A DNA stretch of 64,000 nt from Bryoerythrophyllum caledonicum (lineage: Eukaryota; Streptophyta; Bryopsida; Pottiales; Pottiaceae): NCBI GenBank assembly GCA_963971425.1, contig OZ020517.1, positions 3,598,501 to 3,662,500 of the forward strand, given 5' to 3'. Both the position numbers and the translations under genes were made by a program. The notes beneath the pieces are model-generated. The model was not told where the DNA came from. It did no database searches and worked only from the letters and a program-made list of their open reading frames with translations. This document shows, in pieces, positions 34,428 through 46,565 of this stretch (position 1 is its first letter; the number at the start of each line of letters is the position of its first letter).

Positions 34428-36766
34428 CCCCTAAAGTCGAAAGCCCTCAAAACTGCCAAAAACCCTCAAAACTGCCCTCTTTCAATGCAAGGTGAAATTT
34501 TTAAACTTTTGACAAATTTTCGAGTATGTAACCGTAAGATCTAGTACCTAACTTGTACATGTACATGCATACCGAATCTTAGATTCAAATTCCTCTCCAT
34601 TTGTGAGATCGTAATGTTCAAAGTTGAAAAAAAAGATTTTTTCCTTGTTGTAGAATGGAAAACTAATGTTTTGGGGGCCAAAAAACCAATTTTGAAAGGA
34701 AATTTGACATGAGGCTCTTCAAATTCTTGTTCCTATGTGAGTAAGGAATATGTCCATATAAATTTTACCCTCATAGGACCTATAAAACCTAAAGAAATGC
34801 TTAATTTTTCACATGGAGGTATGCTGAAATACAAATACAAATGCCCATTTTCAACAATTAAAAAGGCATGTAAAAAATTATCGGATTGAAAATCCAAACG
34901 GTGAGATCATGCTTTACTACCTCGTTTACATGTAAAAAAAACAAAATTCGAAAAAAAGTAAAATCTCAATTTTTGGTGAATTTTTGAAGTTACTGCGATC
35001 TAATTGATTTTGGGCAGATTTTGAGAATAAATGAGCATATACCGCAGTTTTGGGCAGATTTCAGCATGCCCTAACAGTGTTTTCAAACTTTGACCGCGAA
35101 TATCTCCTAAAGTATGAGGAATTTTGAAGCATGAACGGTGTCATTTTAAAGGTATGGGAAAACTCTACAATCTTCCAAAAGTTGAACTTCATACGATCTA
35201 AATTTAGTAACTGAGAGCCTGACCAGAGTCAGATCGACCACATTCTGGTCGATTTCAACTTTAAGGGTTAAAACAGACTTTGAGGAATCTCCGCCGGGGT
35301 TACCATATTCAACGGCCCACTTGGCGGTTATGCCCTCTAATACAGCCTGAGGTACTTAAGCCTTAAAGTTGAAATCGACCAGAATGTGGTCGATCTGACT
35401 CTGGTCAGGCTCTCAGTTACTAATTTTAGATCGTATGAAGTTCAACTTTTGGAAGATTGTAGAGTTTTCCATACCTTTAAAATGACACCGTTCATGCTTC
35501 AAAATTCCTCATACTTTAGGAGATATTCGCGGTCAAAGTTTGAAAACACTGTTAGGGCATCGTGAAATCTGCCCAAAACTGCNNNNNNNNNNNNNNNNNN
35601 NNNNNNNNNNNNNNNNNNNNNNNNNNNNNNNNNNNNNNNNNNNNNNNNNNNNNNNNNNNNNNNNNNNNNNNNNNNNNNNNNNNNNNNNNNNNNNNNNNNN
35701 NNNNNNNNNNNNNNNNNNNNNNNNNNNNNNNNNNNNNNNNNNNNNNNNNNNNNNNNNNNNNNNNNNNNNNNNNNNNNNNNNNAGCCTGACCAGAGTCAGA
35801 TCGACCACATTCTGGTCGATTTCAACTTTAAGGGTTAAAACAGACTTTGAGGAATCTCCGCCGGGGTTACCATATTCAACGTCCCACTTGGCGGTTATGC
35901 CCTCTATTACAGCCTGAGGTACTTAAGCCTTAAAGTTGAAATCGACCAGAATGTGGTCGATCTGACTCTGGTCAGGCTCTCAGTTACTAAATTTAGATCG
36001 TATGAAGTTCAACTTTTGGAAGATTGTAGAGTTTTCCCATACCTTTAAAATGACACCGTTCATGCTTCAAAATTCCTCATACTTTAGGAGATATTCGCGG
36101 TCAAAGTTTGAAAACACTGTTAGGGCATGCTGAAATCTGCCCAAAACTGCGGTATATGCTCATTTATTCTCAAAATCTGCCCAAAATCAATTAGATCGCA
36201 GTAACTTCAAAAATTCACCAAAAATTGAGATTTTACTTTTTTTCGAATTTTGTTTTTTTTACATGTAAACGAGGTAGTAAAGCATGATCTCACCGTTTGG
36301 ATTTTCAATCCGATAATTTTTTACATGCCTTTTTAATTGTTGAAAATGGGCATTTGTATTTGTATTTCAGCATACCTCCATGTGAAAAATTAAGCATTTC
36401 TTTAGGTTTTATAGGTCCTATGAGGGTAAAATTTATATGGACATATTCCTTACTCACATAGGAACAAGAATTTGAAGAGCCTCATGTCAAATTTCCTTTC
36501 AAAATTGGTTTTTTGGCCCCCAAAACATTAGTTTTCCATTCTACAACAAGGAAAAAATCTTTTTTTTCAACTTTGAACATTACGATCTCACAAATGGAGA
36601 GGAATTTGAATCTAAGATTCGGTATGCATGTACATGTACAAGTTAGGTACTAGATCTTACGGTTACATACTCGAAAATTTGTCAAAAGTTTAAAAATTTC
36701 ACCTTGCATTGAAAGAGGGCAGTTTTGAGGGTTTTTGGCAGTTTTGAGGGCTTTCGACTTTAGGGG
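34428..36766. mobile_element. Palindromic TTAA-flanked foldback element P2, split by an assembly gap
   Basis: The outer ends are TTAA|CCCCTAAAGTCGAAAGCC and its mirror GGCTTTCGACTTTAGGGG|TTAA. The arms are nearly perfect inverted repeats of about 840 bp (34428-35265 against 35929-36766). The element folds around a centre of about 95 bp containing GGAATCTCCGCCGGGGTTAC. A run of 200 N lies at 35583-35782, and the sequence before it (35217-35582) is repeated directly after it (35783-36150). Merging those two would give a single palindrome of roughly 1.77 kb. No coding capacity. Transcription across it would give a long hairpin RNA, a potential small-RNA source (inference). Confidence 0.8.
35583..35782. 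other. Assembly gap (200 N)
   Basis: Exactly 200 undetermined bases, a typical placeholder length. It falls inside the palindromic element, where assemblers commonly break. Confidence 0.98.
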
Positions 36767-36873
36767 TTAAGGGCTAGATTTTTGCAGCCAATACTGTAAC
36801 ATCCAAGATAGCAACAGCTCATGCATTGTTGATCACGTGGTTGGTTTTAACCCCTACAGAACCAAAGCATTTT

Positions 36874-37090
36874 AACCCCTAAAGTTCCTTGACAATTTCC
36901 CTCAAAAACTATAAGTGGTACTAACTTTCAAACCACAAATCCAAAAAATGAAATAAAAATATGTCCACGAAGCTCTTATCAAAGGCAATCTAGCTTTTAA
37001 ATTTCACAGAAAATTGATTTTTTTTCAAATTTTAGGAACCTGCCCAAAAATCAAGGAATCCCCCCGAAGGAGACTCTGGTCCTTTAGGGG
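36874..37090. mobile_element. Short TTAA-flanked element P3, 217 bp
   Basis: TTAA|CCCCTAAAG at the left and CTTTAGGGG|TTAA at the right. The right half (AGGAACCTGCCCAAAAATC, then CCCCCCGAAGGAGACTCTGG) is the reverse complement of the left end of the element at 40299-41220. It therefore looks like an internally deleted relative in the opposite orientation. Confidence 0.7.
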
Positions 37091-37281
37091 TTAAAGGATT
37101 CTCTACTTCATTGACTAAAACATGCCATGATGAACCTTTTTGAGAATGTAATCCTAGGATCTTCTAAACTTGTATGAGATGATGTGGTAAACAATTTGTA
37201 GATTTTGACCGTACAACACGAAAGATAGTTGCAGTCAAGGTAAAAAGAGTTGTCTCCTAGGTGGGCATTTGGTGGTCAGGG

Positions 37282-37510
37282 AGAATTGACCCCCTCGCTC
37301 ATCCTTGCCCAAGGTGGGCCATGTCTTAATTGCATGGGGTCATTTTTTTGGCCCTCTTATTTTTGGGGGTCCAGAGGCTTTTCTGGGATTTTTTTGACAA
37401 ATTTGGGGCCTACTGTAGTTGTTTACCCTGATCGACCCTCTATTGCTATAAATAGGGCCCCATCCACCTCGTAACCACCTCGGGTAAGGACGAGTGAGGG
37501 GGTCAATTCT
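37282..37510. mobile_element. MITE E2, inverted relative of E1
   Basis: Inverted ends AGAATTGACCCCCTCGCTCA / mirrored GAGTGAGGGGGTCAATTCT. GCTATAAATAGGGCCCCAT is the reverse of the corresponding E1 interior. CATTTGGT occurs just outside both ends (about 37267 and 37520), allowing 3-5 extra terminal bases, as a possible 8-bp target duplication. The Mutator and hAT superfamilies both remain possible. Confidence 0.6.
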
Positions 37511-37544
37511 CCCTGGCCGACATTTGGTCCTCTAGGGATTAATG

Positions 37545-37980
37545 TTAGGACTTAGGAGCATCTCCACTCGGACTCACCAAATATGTATAGATCATAATTT
37601 TGACAACTCTCTTCAAATGAATTTGTTCATACCCACTTCTAAGAGCATCCGTAGTTGCATTCTTTCTCGCTAAACGAGACCCCAACGTCCCTACAACACC
37701 AGTGTATATAAGTCTTTGCTCAGTCATACGTTGTCCGCCACCTCAACCTCCCTTGATCTCCGAAAGAAACCAACAGTTTGAATTACACCGTAACTAGGCA
37801 CAACATGGATTGCAATTTGGTTGTGGTGTGTGTAGTTTGTGCGGGGCCCAACACCGTCCGCTCACATTTGCCGAGTGCCGTTGTGGACCACAAATTGGAA
37901 GTGATACGATCTATGACCCAGCCGCCCGTTGATCGGGCATCCGTTGCGGATGCTCTAAGAGCAACCACACCATAGGCCGA
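37545..37980. repeat. MITE-like sequence with AGAGCATCCG inverted ends
   Basis: AAGAGCATCCGTAGTTGC at about 37641 is partly mirrored by TTGCGGATGCTCTAAGAGCA at about 37944. GAGCATCTCCACTCGGACTC just before it is a motif familiar from plant MITE ends. No gene is visible. Confidence 0.4.
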
Positions 37981-38139
37981 CGCACATGACGACTAGATGG
38001 GGCTTCATCTCCCACATATGGTCCCTAAGAGTTTGGGTTTGGCTCCTCATGCCCACATGAGTTTCACGGTAAAATCCGATGTGGTTCCAAACCAAACCAT
38101 TTTGTTACCCTCTTCTGATTTACCTTTTAAACCATATCT

Positions 38140-38275
38140 TACGACAATGTTCCCAATGCATTCCGAATGAGTTCCCATGTTGTTCCCCAAAGTTCCCACC
38201 GTGTTCTCCAATGTGTTCCCAACGTTCCCAATGCGTTCTCCATGTTCCCAAAGAGTTCCCAATGCGTTTACATCT
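38140..38275. repeat. Minisatellite of GTTCCCAATG units
   Basis: About ten degenerate units of TGTTCCCAATGYGTTC, 10-16 bp each. ORFs across it are repeat artefacts. Confidence 0.75.
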
Positions 38276-38499
38276 GGAAACCAATTTACGTATTTAAAAT
38301 TTATCCAAATTTAACTTTTGTTGAGTGGGACCCATCACCATTTGTTGGGTCTCCCAACGGAGGCTCATCTGCACACATGTGCATCTCCCTCATCACTCTT
38401 GGTTGAGCCCCGACCTATGAAAGAAGGTGGCACATGAGCCACACCAAACCAATGGTGCAACACCAAAAACCGCTAGCCTCTACAAAAAAAACATCAAGG

Positions 38500-39665
38500 C
38501 GATTGCAAAGTCAACCCTTTACTGTCTGAGGGCCCCAAAAAATGGTCATTCACAGCTCTAATTTCCTAATGTCTATTGGTGCGATAAGAGTTTTTCGGAA
38601 GGTGGGCCCTTGTCTTAATGGGAGAGTGTCCATGGGGCTCATTTTTCAAGCTTTCTTATCTTGATGAATCTAGAGAAATTTTTGGCAACTTTTATGTCAA
38701 ATTTGGAGCATGTAGCTCCAAATTACCATGGGTTTTTGAACCTATATGGATGATTTTAATCCCTGAATCTCCAAGAGTCTCCTTGGAGAACTCTAGAAGG
38801 TTTGGGCACGTTCCTATGGTGTCAATTTCTAACATTTTTCTTTGAAATTGTTATTGTGTATGGACATTACTAAAAGCTCTATGTGGCTCCAAATTGTTTT
38901 TCCTAAATTTGACATTTAATTCAAAAGTTATAGGGTTTTGAAGTTCAAACGGAGAGAGCGGGCACGTGAAGGAACTCCAAAAACTTTTGCTAGCACACTC
39001 TATTGAATGTGAGATTTTCAATACTATCAAATAATAATATTTCCTTTCATATTGTCAAAAAAAATCTCTTGACTTTGGTGAAAAAATCATATAATTCCAA
39101 GTCAAACATTTTCACACATTGTTGCACATTGTTGGGCAAGGTACCATAAAACTTAGAGATCTTGATATTTTTTATTTTTTATTTTTCCATAGCATTATGT
39201 GGTGTGACCCTCCTTATTGGCTATTCAGATTCTCAATCTAAAACATATTAAGTTCACCAAAAAAATATAATGTGAATTGTCAAATTTTGAACATCCACTC
39301 TCTGCACAATTCTTTTGAATATACTACACCCTTTCTCTATCTCTAAATATTGGTGTACAATGAAATGATATCATACTTATCATGATGGAAATGAATTTAG
39401 ACATTATGTGGTGCAAAAATTGCCAGCAAATGAAGTCAAAGTTTGCTGGTCCAGTGAACATAGAGAAGGAAATAAACCCTTTTCTCTACTTCAAACACTA
39501 CTATGATCTTACAATCCGTGCGGTCAAAGTTTATGAAATTTTGTGAGTATATTACTTAATAATTCTTAATTGAGATCCTATGGTCAAAACTAGAATTTTT
39601 TTTTTGTTTATTCTTTACTCATTGCACTAAAACGAATAGTTTTGAAGTGTTTTTGGTGTGAAATT
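38500..39665. repeat. Decayed copy of the TTAA element family (P6), termini lost
   Basis: The segment at 39300-39360 (TTTTGAATATACTACACCCT, then CTCTAAATATTGGTGTAC) matches the interiors of 40299-41220 and, reversed, 45498-46442. ATTCTTTACTCATTGCACTA at about 39610 matches 45550-45575 in reverse. I cannot find CCCCTAAAG ends, so this copy is truncated. No gene is supported. Confidence 0.55.
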
Positions 39666-40298
39666 GTCAATGAAATTTGGGAGTTAAGTTTATAGAAGAG
39701 GCCTAATAAAGAAAAGAAAAAAGGGGGGCAGGTTTTGTCCACACCCCTTGCTCCGTAAACCGCTTGTGGCACCAAACTACGCACATCCCTAATTTCCAGC
39801 CAAGAGCAAATCCCAAATTTCCAGGCAAGAGCAAATCTGAATCTCACCATCCCAAAAGAACGGATTTGGGGACTCTTTGGACGCTTATAATTTTGTTTTG
39901 TTTTGAAAAGACAAATCTGGTACATGGTAGGCCCTCACATACGTGGTTATACGGTCCACCGTATCAACCAAAAGGTACGAAAGATGTACAAAAGATCGAA
40001 TCTTTCTGAATATTGGAATTGGTCATTTGTAGCAAAGGAGCATCCCCTCGGCGCCCTTTGTACTGTAGGTGAACCTTTAGTTTGGCACCTCCATGCCAAA
40101 TAATTAATTAAAGTGAGAAAATGCCGTTCGGCATCCAAAATAACAATAAAATAATTTTCGGCAATAAATCACATATTGCTATGTATAGCACTTTTGACAA
40201 GCATGGGGCTAGAATCCAAGACCTTGGGGTTCTAAACCAAAGCCTCTATGCATGCACGACCTTGGATGGAGGCTTTTCCAAGCCCCACTCCCCTTTAA
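39666..40298. other. Intergenic region without recognised features
   Basis: Several short overlapping ORFs, none with recognisable motifs. Nothing supported. Confidence 0.35.
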
Positions 40299-41220
40299 CC
40301 CCTAAAGGATCAGAGTCTCCTTCGGGGGGATTTCTGATTTTGGGCAGGTTCCTAAAATTAAAAAAAAATCCTTTTTCTCTAATTTTTTTATTCTAGATTT
40401 CCTCTGATAAGAGCTTTGTGGAAATATTTTTATTTTATTTTTTGGATTTGTGGTTTGAAAGTTAGTACCACTTAAAGCCAAAAGTGGGGACACCGGGCAC
40501 CTCCAAATTTTTTGACAAAAGTTTCTATTGACATTGAGATTTTTCACACATATAAAGAATATTTCGTTTTCGGGAAATTTTCAAAAAAAAATCTTGTCTT
40601 TAGTGTAAAAAGGCATTTTATTCCAAGTCAAACATTTTCACACATTGTCGGGCAATGGGGGAAAAAAACTTCATCTTTTCTACATAAAACCTAGAGATCT
40701 TCATATTTTTTACTTTTTATTTTTTCAACAACAATATGTGGTGAAAACCTTCTTATTGACCGTTTGGATTATCATTTGAATACATATGTAGTTCACAAAA
40801 AAAAAACGTGAAATGGCAATTTTTGAACCTCCACTCCTTGCACACTTGTTTTGAATATGCTACACCCCTTTATTACCTCTAAAAATTGGTGTGTTGGGAA
40901 ATAACATCATGCTTAAGAAAGTGGTAAAAGATTTAAACCTTTACAATGCAAAAATTTGATACAAAGTGAAGTCAAAGTCAGCTGATCTACTCAACGCACG
41001 GAAGAAAATGAACCATTGTTTTGACTTTAAACACTAAAATCTATCAATCTGTGCGGTGGATTGCAACTAAAATTTTATGGCGTGTTTATATAGAAGTTTA
41101 TTTTAAGATCTTACGGTTGAAAATCCAAAATTCACTTTAAAATGTGATTTCCATGTCTCTTTTTGGCAGTGGCAGTTTTGGACTGGTTTTAGAGCGAAAG
41201 TGGTCGTGGTCCTTTAGGGG
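40299..41220. mobile_element. TTAA-flanked element P4, about 920 bp
   Basis: TTAA|CCCCTAAAGGATCAGAG at the left and GTGGTCCTTTAGGGG|TTAA at the right, giving 11-bp inverted ends with exact TTAA flanks. Interior blocks are shared with 38500-39665 and, in reverse, 45498-46442. No transposase. Confidence 0.7.
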
Positions 41221-41224
41221 TTAA

Positions 41225-43480
41225 TGTCTACCAATGTGATAAAATTTGTAAATAAATAGTTTCTCAAGTTTCGGCAATTTCATTAAATATTTTTCCACTT
41301 AATTTGGCAAGCATTTTTCTAATCAATAAACGCCGAACTAGAGGTTCATCTATGGTAGTTCCCTCGACGGGAGGTTTTTAGTAGGTGTGCAGATTGTGGC
41401 TCCCCACCAACGCCCTCACACTTCAAAAAACTCCACTACTCCCTCCAAATTTGACGTCCACACACAGAAAAGGGCCATATTTTGAGTGCCCTCATTCTCG
41501 CCTTGCTCGGCTCCAAAGTCTTGGGAGTGATGTTTGTATGCGCGGAAGCACGCACCCTCTTATCTGTATGCACACTGGACGAAGTGCAATTTAGTCTATG
41601 TGCGTGCACAATTTTGTCTGTATGTGCGGTATTGAGGGCTGCTAGGTTTCACAAGGGAGAGGCACCTAGGGTTGTTGGGGCGTTCCTTGCGGACTCCCTC
41701 TTGCAGGATTTAATCTTAGTTTTATTAGTTGCCCTGAATGTGGCCTTCAGGAATGTAGAACACAAAAAAGTTGGATGACCAGGTGATGGTCTGACAAGAT
41801 TTAGGATGTAGTCATGAATGGAGGAGGCTATATGGTGATGTAAAAATCATGTACACGTGCATGTGGAACCAAGGTTTAGAAGCCTAGGTGGAGTTGTGTA
41901 ACACAATAGTACTATTCAAAGACTCCCAACCTATGGTCCATATAATACACAGCGTGAGATTTCTCACCTTCTAAATATTTCCATTTTTAATTCTCACCCT
42001 CCTTTTGTGATTAGAAAAGGACACATGGTCCTCAAAAGGTATTGCAGTGGGTCTTTTGGCTAATACAAGGTGGCCACTAGGCCTTTTTTTTTGTTGATCT
42101 TGAGCCAAATTGGCAATTTTTTCCCCGAAAAAGAATATTCCTCCCAAAGTGGGAAAATTATGATTTTATGTCGCCTAAACTTCATTGATGGCCGTTGCTA
42201 TATAACCATATTGCCACTAATGAAGAGCCGGGACTCCATCCTATTGCCAAAAAGGATGTACAATTCTATGTTTATGGAAATGAATTCTCCAAAATGGATA
42301 TTTATGGAGATAATTTGGTTTTGTATGGTTTTAGGTTGAAGCTAGAAGTGCTACAACTCCCTGGCCTCCGTAGCCACTGTGGCTATTCCACTAAAATGAA
42401 AAAAAGAAGGGTTGGTGGCCTCCCTCTAAAGATAAGACTTTCAGGAAAACTCTACTATCTTTTAGTTTAGGGTGCATACTCAATTACAACAAACACTAAT
42501 AAAAAACTCTTGTAGGTGGGTTTGCGTCAGACATGCACACATTACTTACGGTTTAGGTCCACATTTCCTACGGCAATAGTCGTGGAAACCGCGTGCCCTG
42601 AGTATGGGGCGGTTTATACTACGGACCAAGAACTCGTCCCATGCACCTCTAAAACTGACAAGGCCTATTGACCTTAACTTGTCAGTTTTAGGGGGGCTTA
42701 CCTTAGTACTTATTTCTGCATGCAAACAAGTCCGATCACGACCCAAGTCAGGCAAATTACAGGTTCACAACCCCTCCTCTTTGTAAGTAGTGAAAATTTT
42801 ACTTGGTCATTCTCTAAAGAATAGCTAGAGAAATTATGACTATCTTCACTAATATTCATTATTAAAACACTCACTTGGAGTAGCATGCTATAACATCAAA
42901 TAGAAAATAAATACACACTAATCAGAATTGGTGTGGTGAAGTATGAAGTGTAGTTATCCAATGATGCACATATCAAATAGACAAAAGTGAGAACTACCTC
43001 CACAAACTACCCTCCCCCCTCCTAAAGGCTTCTCACAAAATTATAACAATAATAATACCATTATTTAGTTATAGTAGAGTTACTTATAAAATTATGCAAC
43101 GTCTTAATAGGATACCAAAGGACCCCATCTTTTTATTAATCGTACTCTTTCTTCTTCTTGATAACTCTCTTGTCAATGAAACTAGAGCTTGGTGGTCTTT
43201 CAACTAGAATCCTTTAATTCAATCAATGGAAGAGCTTGGTGGTCTCTACATTCTAGTTGTTTAGCTGTATTTAAGATGAAGTCATGTTGTTGCATGAATC
43301 TTAGCCACCTTCTTTCTCTTTGAGCAGATCATAGATATCTAGAACTACTCACAGTTGATTCTAATATAAAAAAGAGGTAAAAACGGTTGGTATCTTCACC
43401 CAACTTCACAAATAACTCTACCATAGACCTTTTAACAAATTACAACACAAAAGTGAGCATGCAGTAGGACAATACCTTTT
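41225..43480. other. Gene-poor region with a short hairpin repeat
   Basis: No supported gene in about 2.2 kb; ORFs at 41385-41778 and 42070-42470 have no recognisable features. CTAAAACTGACAAG at about 42649 and CTTGTCAGTTTTAG at about 42678 form a perfect 14-bp inverted repeat within a probable small MITE. Confidence 0.4.
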
Positions 43481-44900
43481 TAAAGAATCGGAGAACCAAG
43501 AGGAAGCACCTCTTACGAAATTGCCGATATTGGCATCTGTTGCGACCTCAACGACGCCTCTAGATTTCCTCTTCGTGGAATTGACGTAGATTAGCTTCTC
43601 GGGCGATCCTTGTACATGATCCTGACTTCCGATTAGTCGATGCAGTCGTCGGAGGTGAGAGTGGCTGTGAGCCCGCTCTTGGATTCAACGCACACGAATT
43701 CCCGGTACGTTGCGTTCATGACGACAGTCATGCTGTACGTGCTCATCACCTCCTTATGTTTTCCGGAACTCTCCGGGTAACCCTTGATGGACCTGCACTG
43801 TCCGGCGAGGAAGTGATGCTGATCGGCGTGTTGGTGACATCCGGGGCCTTGGTCTCTCGGGGTTCCGAACTCTCCGGAGTCATGTTGTTCGCCAAATCTT
43901 GCATCCGGCTCTACGTCTTGTCCATCTTCCGGCTATAATCCATGAGGAACGGAATGATCTGATCCCTCTTCAACTTCTCTTTTTTCTCCAAACGCTCGTT
44001 GAACAAGAGGCCCGGGTTGACCGTGTCAACCGAAAAGTTAAGTGTCGTCCGAACTTCCGCCAAGGCTCGTGCTGATGCATTGGCCTTGCCCTCTGCTTCC
44101 TTCCGGGCAACATGTGCCTATGCCAATGCCGTCTCTTCCTTTTCCAGCTGTTGCTGGAGTTTTGCCCGTCCTTGAATGATGGGGAGCTCTTGCTGCTCCA
44201 AAATGCTAAGCCGGACCTCCTTGTATCTGAGGTCCTTCATCTGGGAGAGGATATCCTTCAGCTCTTCTACTCTCAGCTCCAGCAGGATCTCCTTGAAGTG
44301 GTCCAAGCCGTCCGCATTCTGTAGGTTGAGGAGCGCGGCCTTTGATGTTGCATGCTGTAGCAGCTCCATAACGCCTTCACTCGGACGTTAGGTGAGTTCC
44401 GGAAGGCCGGCCACGGGAACCCGACCCTATCTGATCAATGGTCCGGCCGGTTCTGGATCGGTTTGCTCCTCCTCCGGTTGGCTCGGTCGAGTTGGTTCTG
44501 GTTATGCCTCCTTCTAGACTGAACGGCTCCTCTTGTGAGCCCAAGTATTGCCGATTGGAGAGGGAGTTTGGGGGTCCGGAGAGTCAAACTCCTCTTCCAA
44601 GTCGGTCTCCCGTCCGCCATACTTCTGGATGCTCAAAAGCTCTTCATACGTGTCCTGCTCCGTTGGTATGAGCACCTCGTGTTGCGCGTAGAGGTGGACC
44701 AGGTAGGAAAGAAGCGAGGTTCCGGCCATCTTTACCTTCCGGAGGTTTTTCACCAGCTGGTCGACTAGGTCACTCATTAGAGCCGCCCAGTCTACCGTGA
44801 TCTTCTGCCTCATCGCTTCTAGAAAGGTGGCGGCCCATTTGGATACTATCCACTTCGATTTCTCCGAATGGAAAGACATAATTGAAATATTAACAGTCAA
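43480..44900 (-). pseudogene. Decayed coiled-coil protein gene, probably transposon-derived
   Basis: The minus strand from 44900 downwards reads MSFHSEKSKWIVSKWAATF...SLLSYLVHLYAQHEVL...EDTYEELLSIQKYGGRETD. After stops it continues as charged coiled coil (LLELRVEELKDILSQMKDLR; NERLEKKEKLKRDQIIPFL). The pieces lie in order in at least two frames with several in-frame stops. Some plant transposon proteins have a similar SYLVHLYAQHEVL-like stretch followed by coiled coil, but I cannot name the family. The surrounding sequence is repeat-rich, which favours a mobile-element relic over a host gene. Confidence 0.4.
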
Positions 44901-45497
44901 AGAATATTAGTCTAATTATAATATATGTATTTTATTTATAAATTAATTATATCATATTAATTATAAAATTTATATAATAATATAATTATAGTATAATTAT
45001 TTATTTGATTAATAACATAATTAATTAACAATTTACGACTATCTTTAATTAGTTATAATTAGTATGTTTACACTTGGAATAGCATAAAAAAATTTCTAGC
45101 CCTTGAATTGGAAAAAAACTTTTACATTCCCATAAAGCTACTACCATAATGCATCTTCATAAAAAAGATTACAAATTTGTGATCAAAATTGAGATCATAG
45201 GAACTTGCCCAAAGTGGAAAAGACCGCTTTGGGCATTGGTCCCTTAGAAATTAATCACATTTTTTTTCCTTTCTGATTTGAATCTTTTCTAAATCACAAT
45301 CTAAACGGTCATATGAAGGTTATTGATATTTCTTGATTCAGGAAAACCAAAAAAAAGTCTCTAATTTAATGGATCAAAGAAAAAGTTTACTGCATATACT
45401 GCTTGACAAGGTGATAAACTTTAAATCATTACAGACTGAGTCTTTGGTGCAATAAAGTGATTTTTTTTTTTGAAAATCTCAAAGACGATTATGTGAA
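44901..45497. other. AT-rich sequence with a TTAA-family end relic
   Basis: 44930-45060 is a very AT-rich ATAATTAT region. ATCATAGGAACTTGCCCAAA...GGTCCCTTAG-AATTAA at about 45195-45260 is a diverged duplicate of the right end of the next element (46385-46446). No gene. Confidence 0.45.
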
Positions 45498-46442
45498 CCC
45501 CTAAGGTACCAAGGCAGTTTTACACCAAAAACACTTCAAAATTAATGGATTCTAGTGCAATGAATAAAGAAGGAAACAAAGACTTTGATTTTTAGTTCTG
45601 ACCGTAGGATCTCAATAAAGGCTTATTAAGTAATACATGTACAAAATTTCATAAACTTTGACCGCACAGATTGAAAGATTATAGTGTTTGAAGTCAAGCA
45701 AATGGTTCATTTTCTTCCCTGCGTTTAGTGGATCAGCAGACTTTGACTTCACTTGGTGTCAAAAAATTTCACTACACAAGGTCTAAATCTATTACCATCT
45801 TGTTAAGCATGATGTTAGCTCCTTACACACCAATTTTTAGAGGTAGAGACAAGGTGTAGCATATTCAAAACAAGTGTGCAAGGAGTGGAGGCTCGAAATT
45901 TGTTAATTCACACTTTAATTTTTTTTGAACTTAATATGTTTTTGATTGATAATCCGAATGGTTAATAAGAAGGTTTACATTACATATTGTTGTGGGAAAA
46001 ATAAAAAGTGAAAAATATGAAGATCTCAAGGTTTTATGTGGAAAAGAAGAAGTTTTTTTGGTACCTTGCCCGACAATGAGTGACAATGTGTGAAAATGTT
46101 TGACTTGGGTTGGTATGCTATTTTTCACTAAAGACAAGAACTTTTTTTTGACTACATGAAGGGAAATAATATTACTTGCGAGTACTGAAAATCTCACTTT
46201 CAATAGAGTGTCCTATCAAAAGTTTTTGGAGGTGCCCGAGGTGCCCGCCCTCCCCATTTGAAATTAAAAACCCTATAACTTTTTCATCAAATGTCCAATT
46301 TAGGAAAAAATTGTTTTCCCACTAAGGTCTTGGTAATGCCCTTCTATGGTAAGAATTTCAAAGATGAATGTTTGAAATTGACATCATAGGAACCTGACCG
46401 AATTTTCAAAAAGCCCGTTTTGGACACTTGGTCCTTTAGGGG
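45498..46442. mobile_element. TTAA-family element P5, about 945 bp, one flank mutated
   Basis: The right end is GGTCCTTTAGGGG|TTAA. The left end is TGAA|CCCCTAAGGTACC, that is TTAA with one substitution. Interior CACACCAATTTTTAGAGGTA and AGCATATTCAAAACAAGTGT are reverse-complement matches to element P4. Non-coding. Confidence 0.6.
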
Positions 46443-46565
46443 TTAAGAAATCGTCTAAAAAATCTCAGAAGTAGTAGAGTTGTTTTACATGAACATGGGC
46501 AGATGTTAACCTAGGATGTCAAGACAGCACAAAATCCCAAAAATTCTACATACAAGTTGGCCTCA

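Noticed and set aside
12128..46442. CCCCTAAA ends explained as telomere-repeat insertions
   Set aside because: Only a single heptamer-like match occurs at each end, in inverted orientation and always beside TTAA; a telomere insertion would be tandem and in one orientation.
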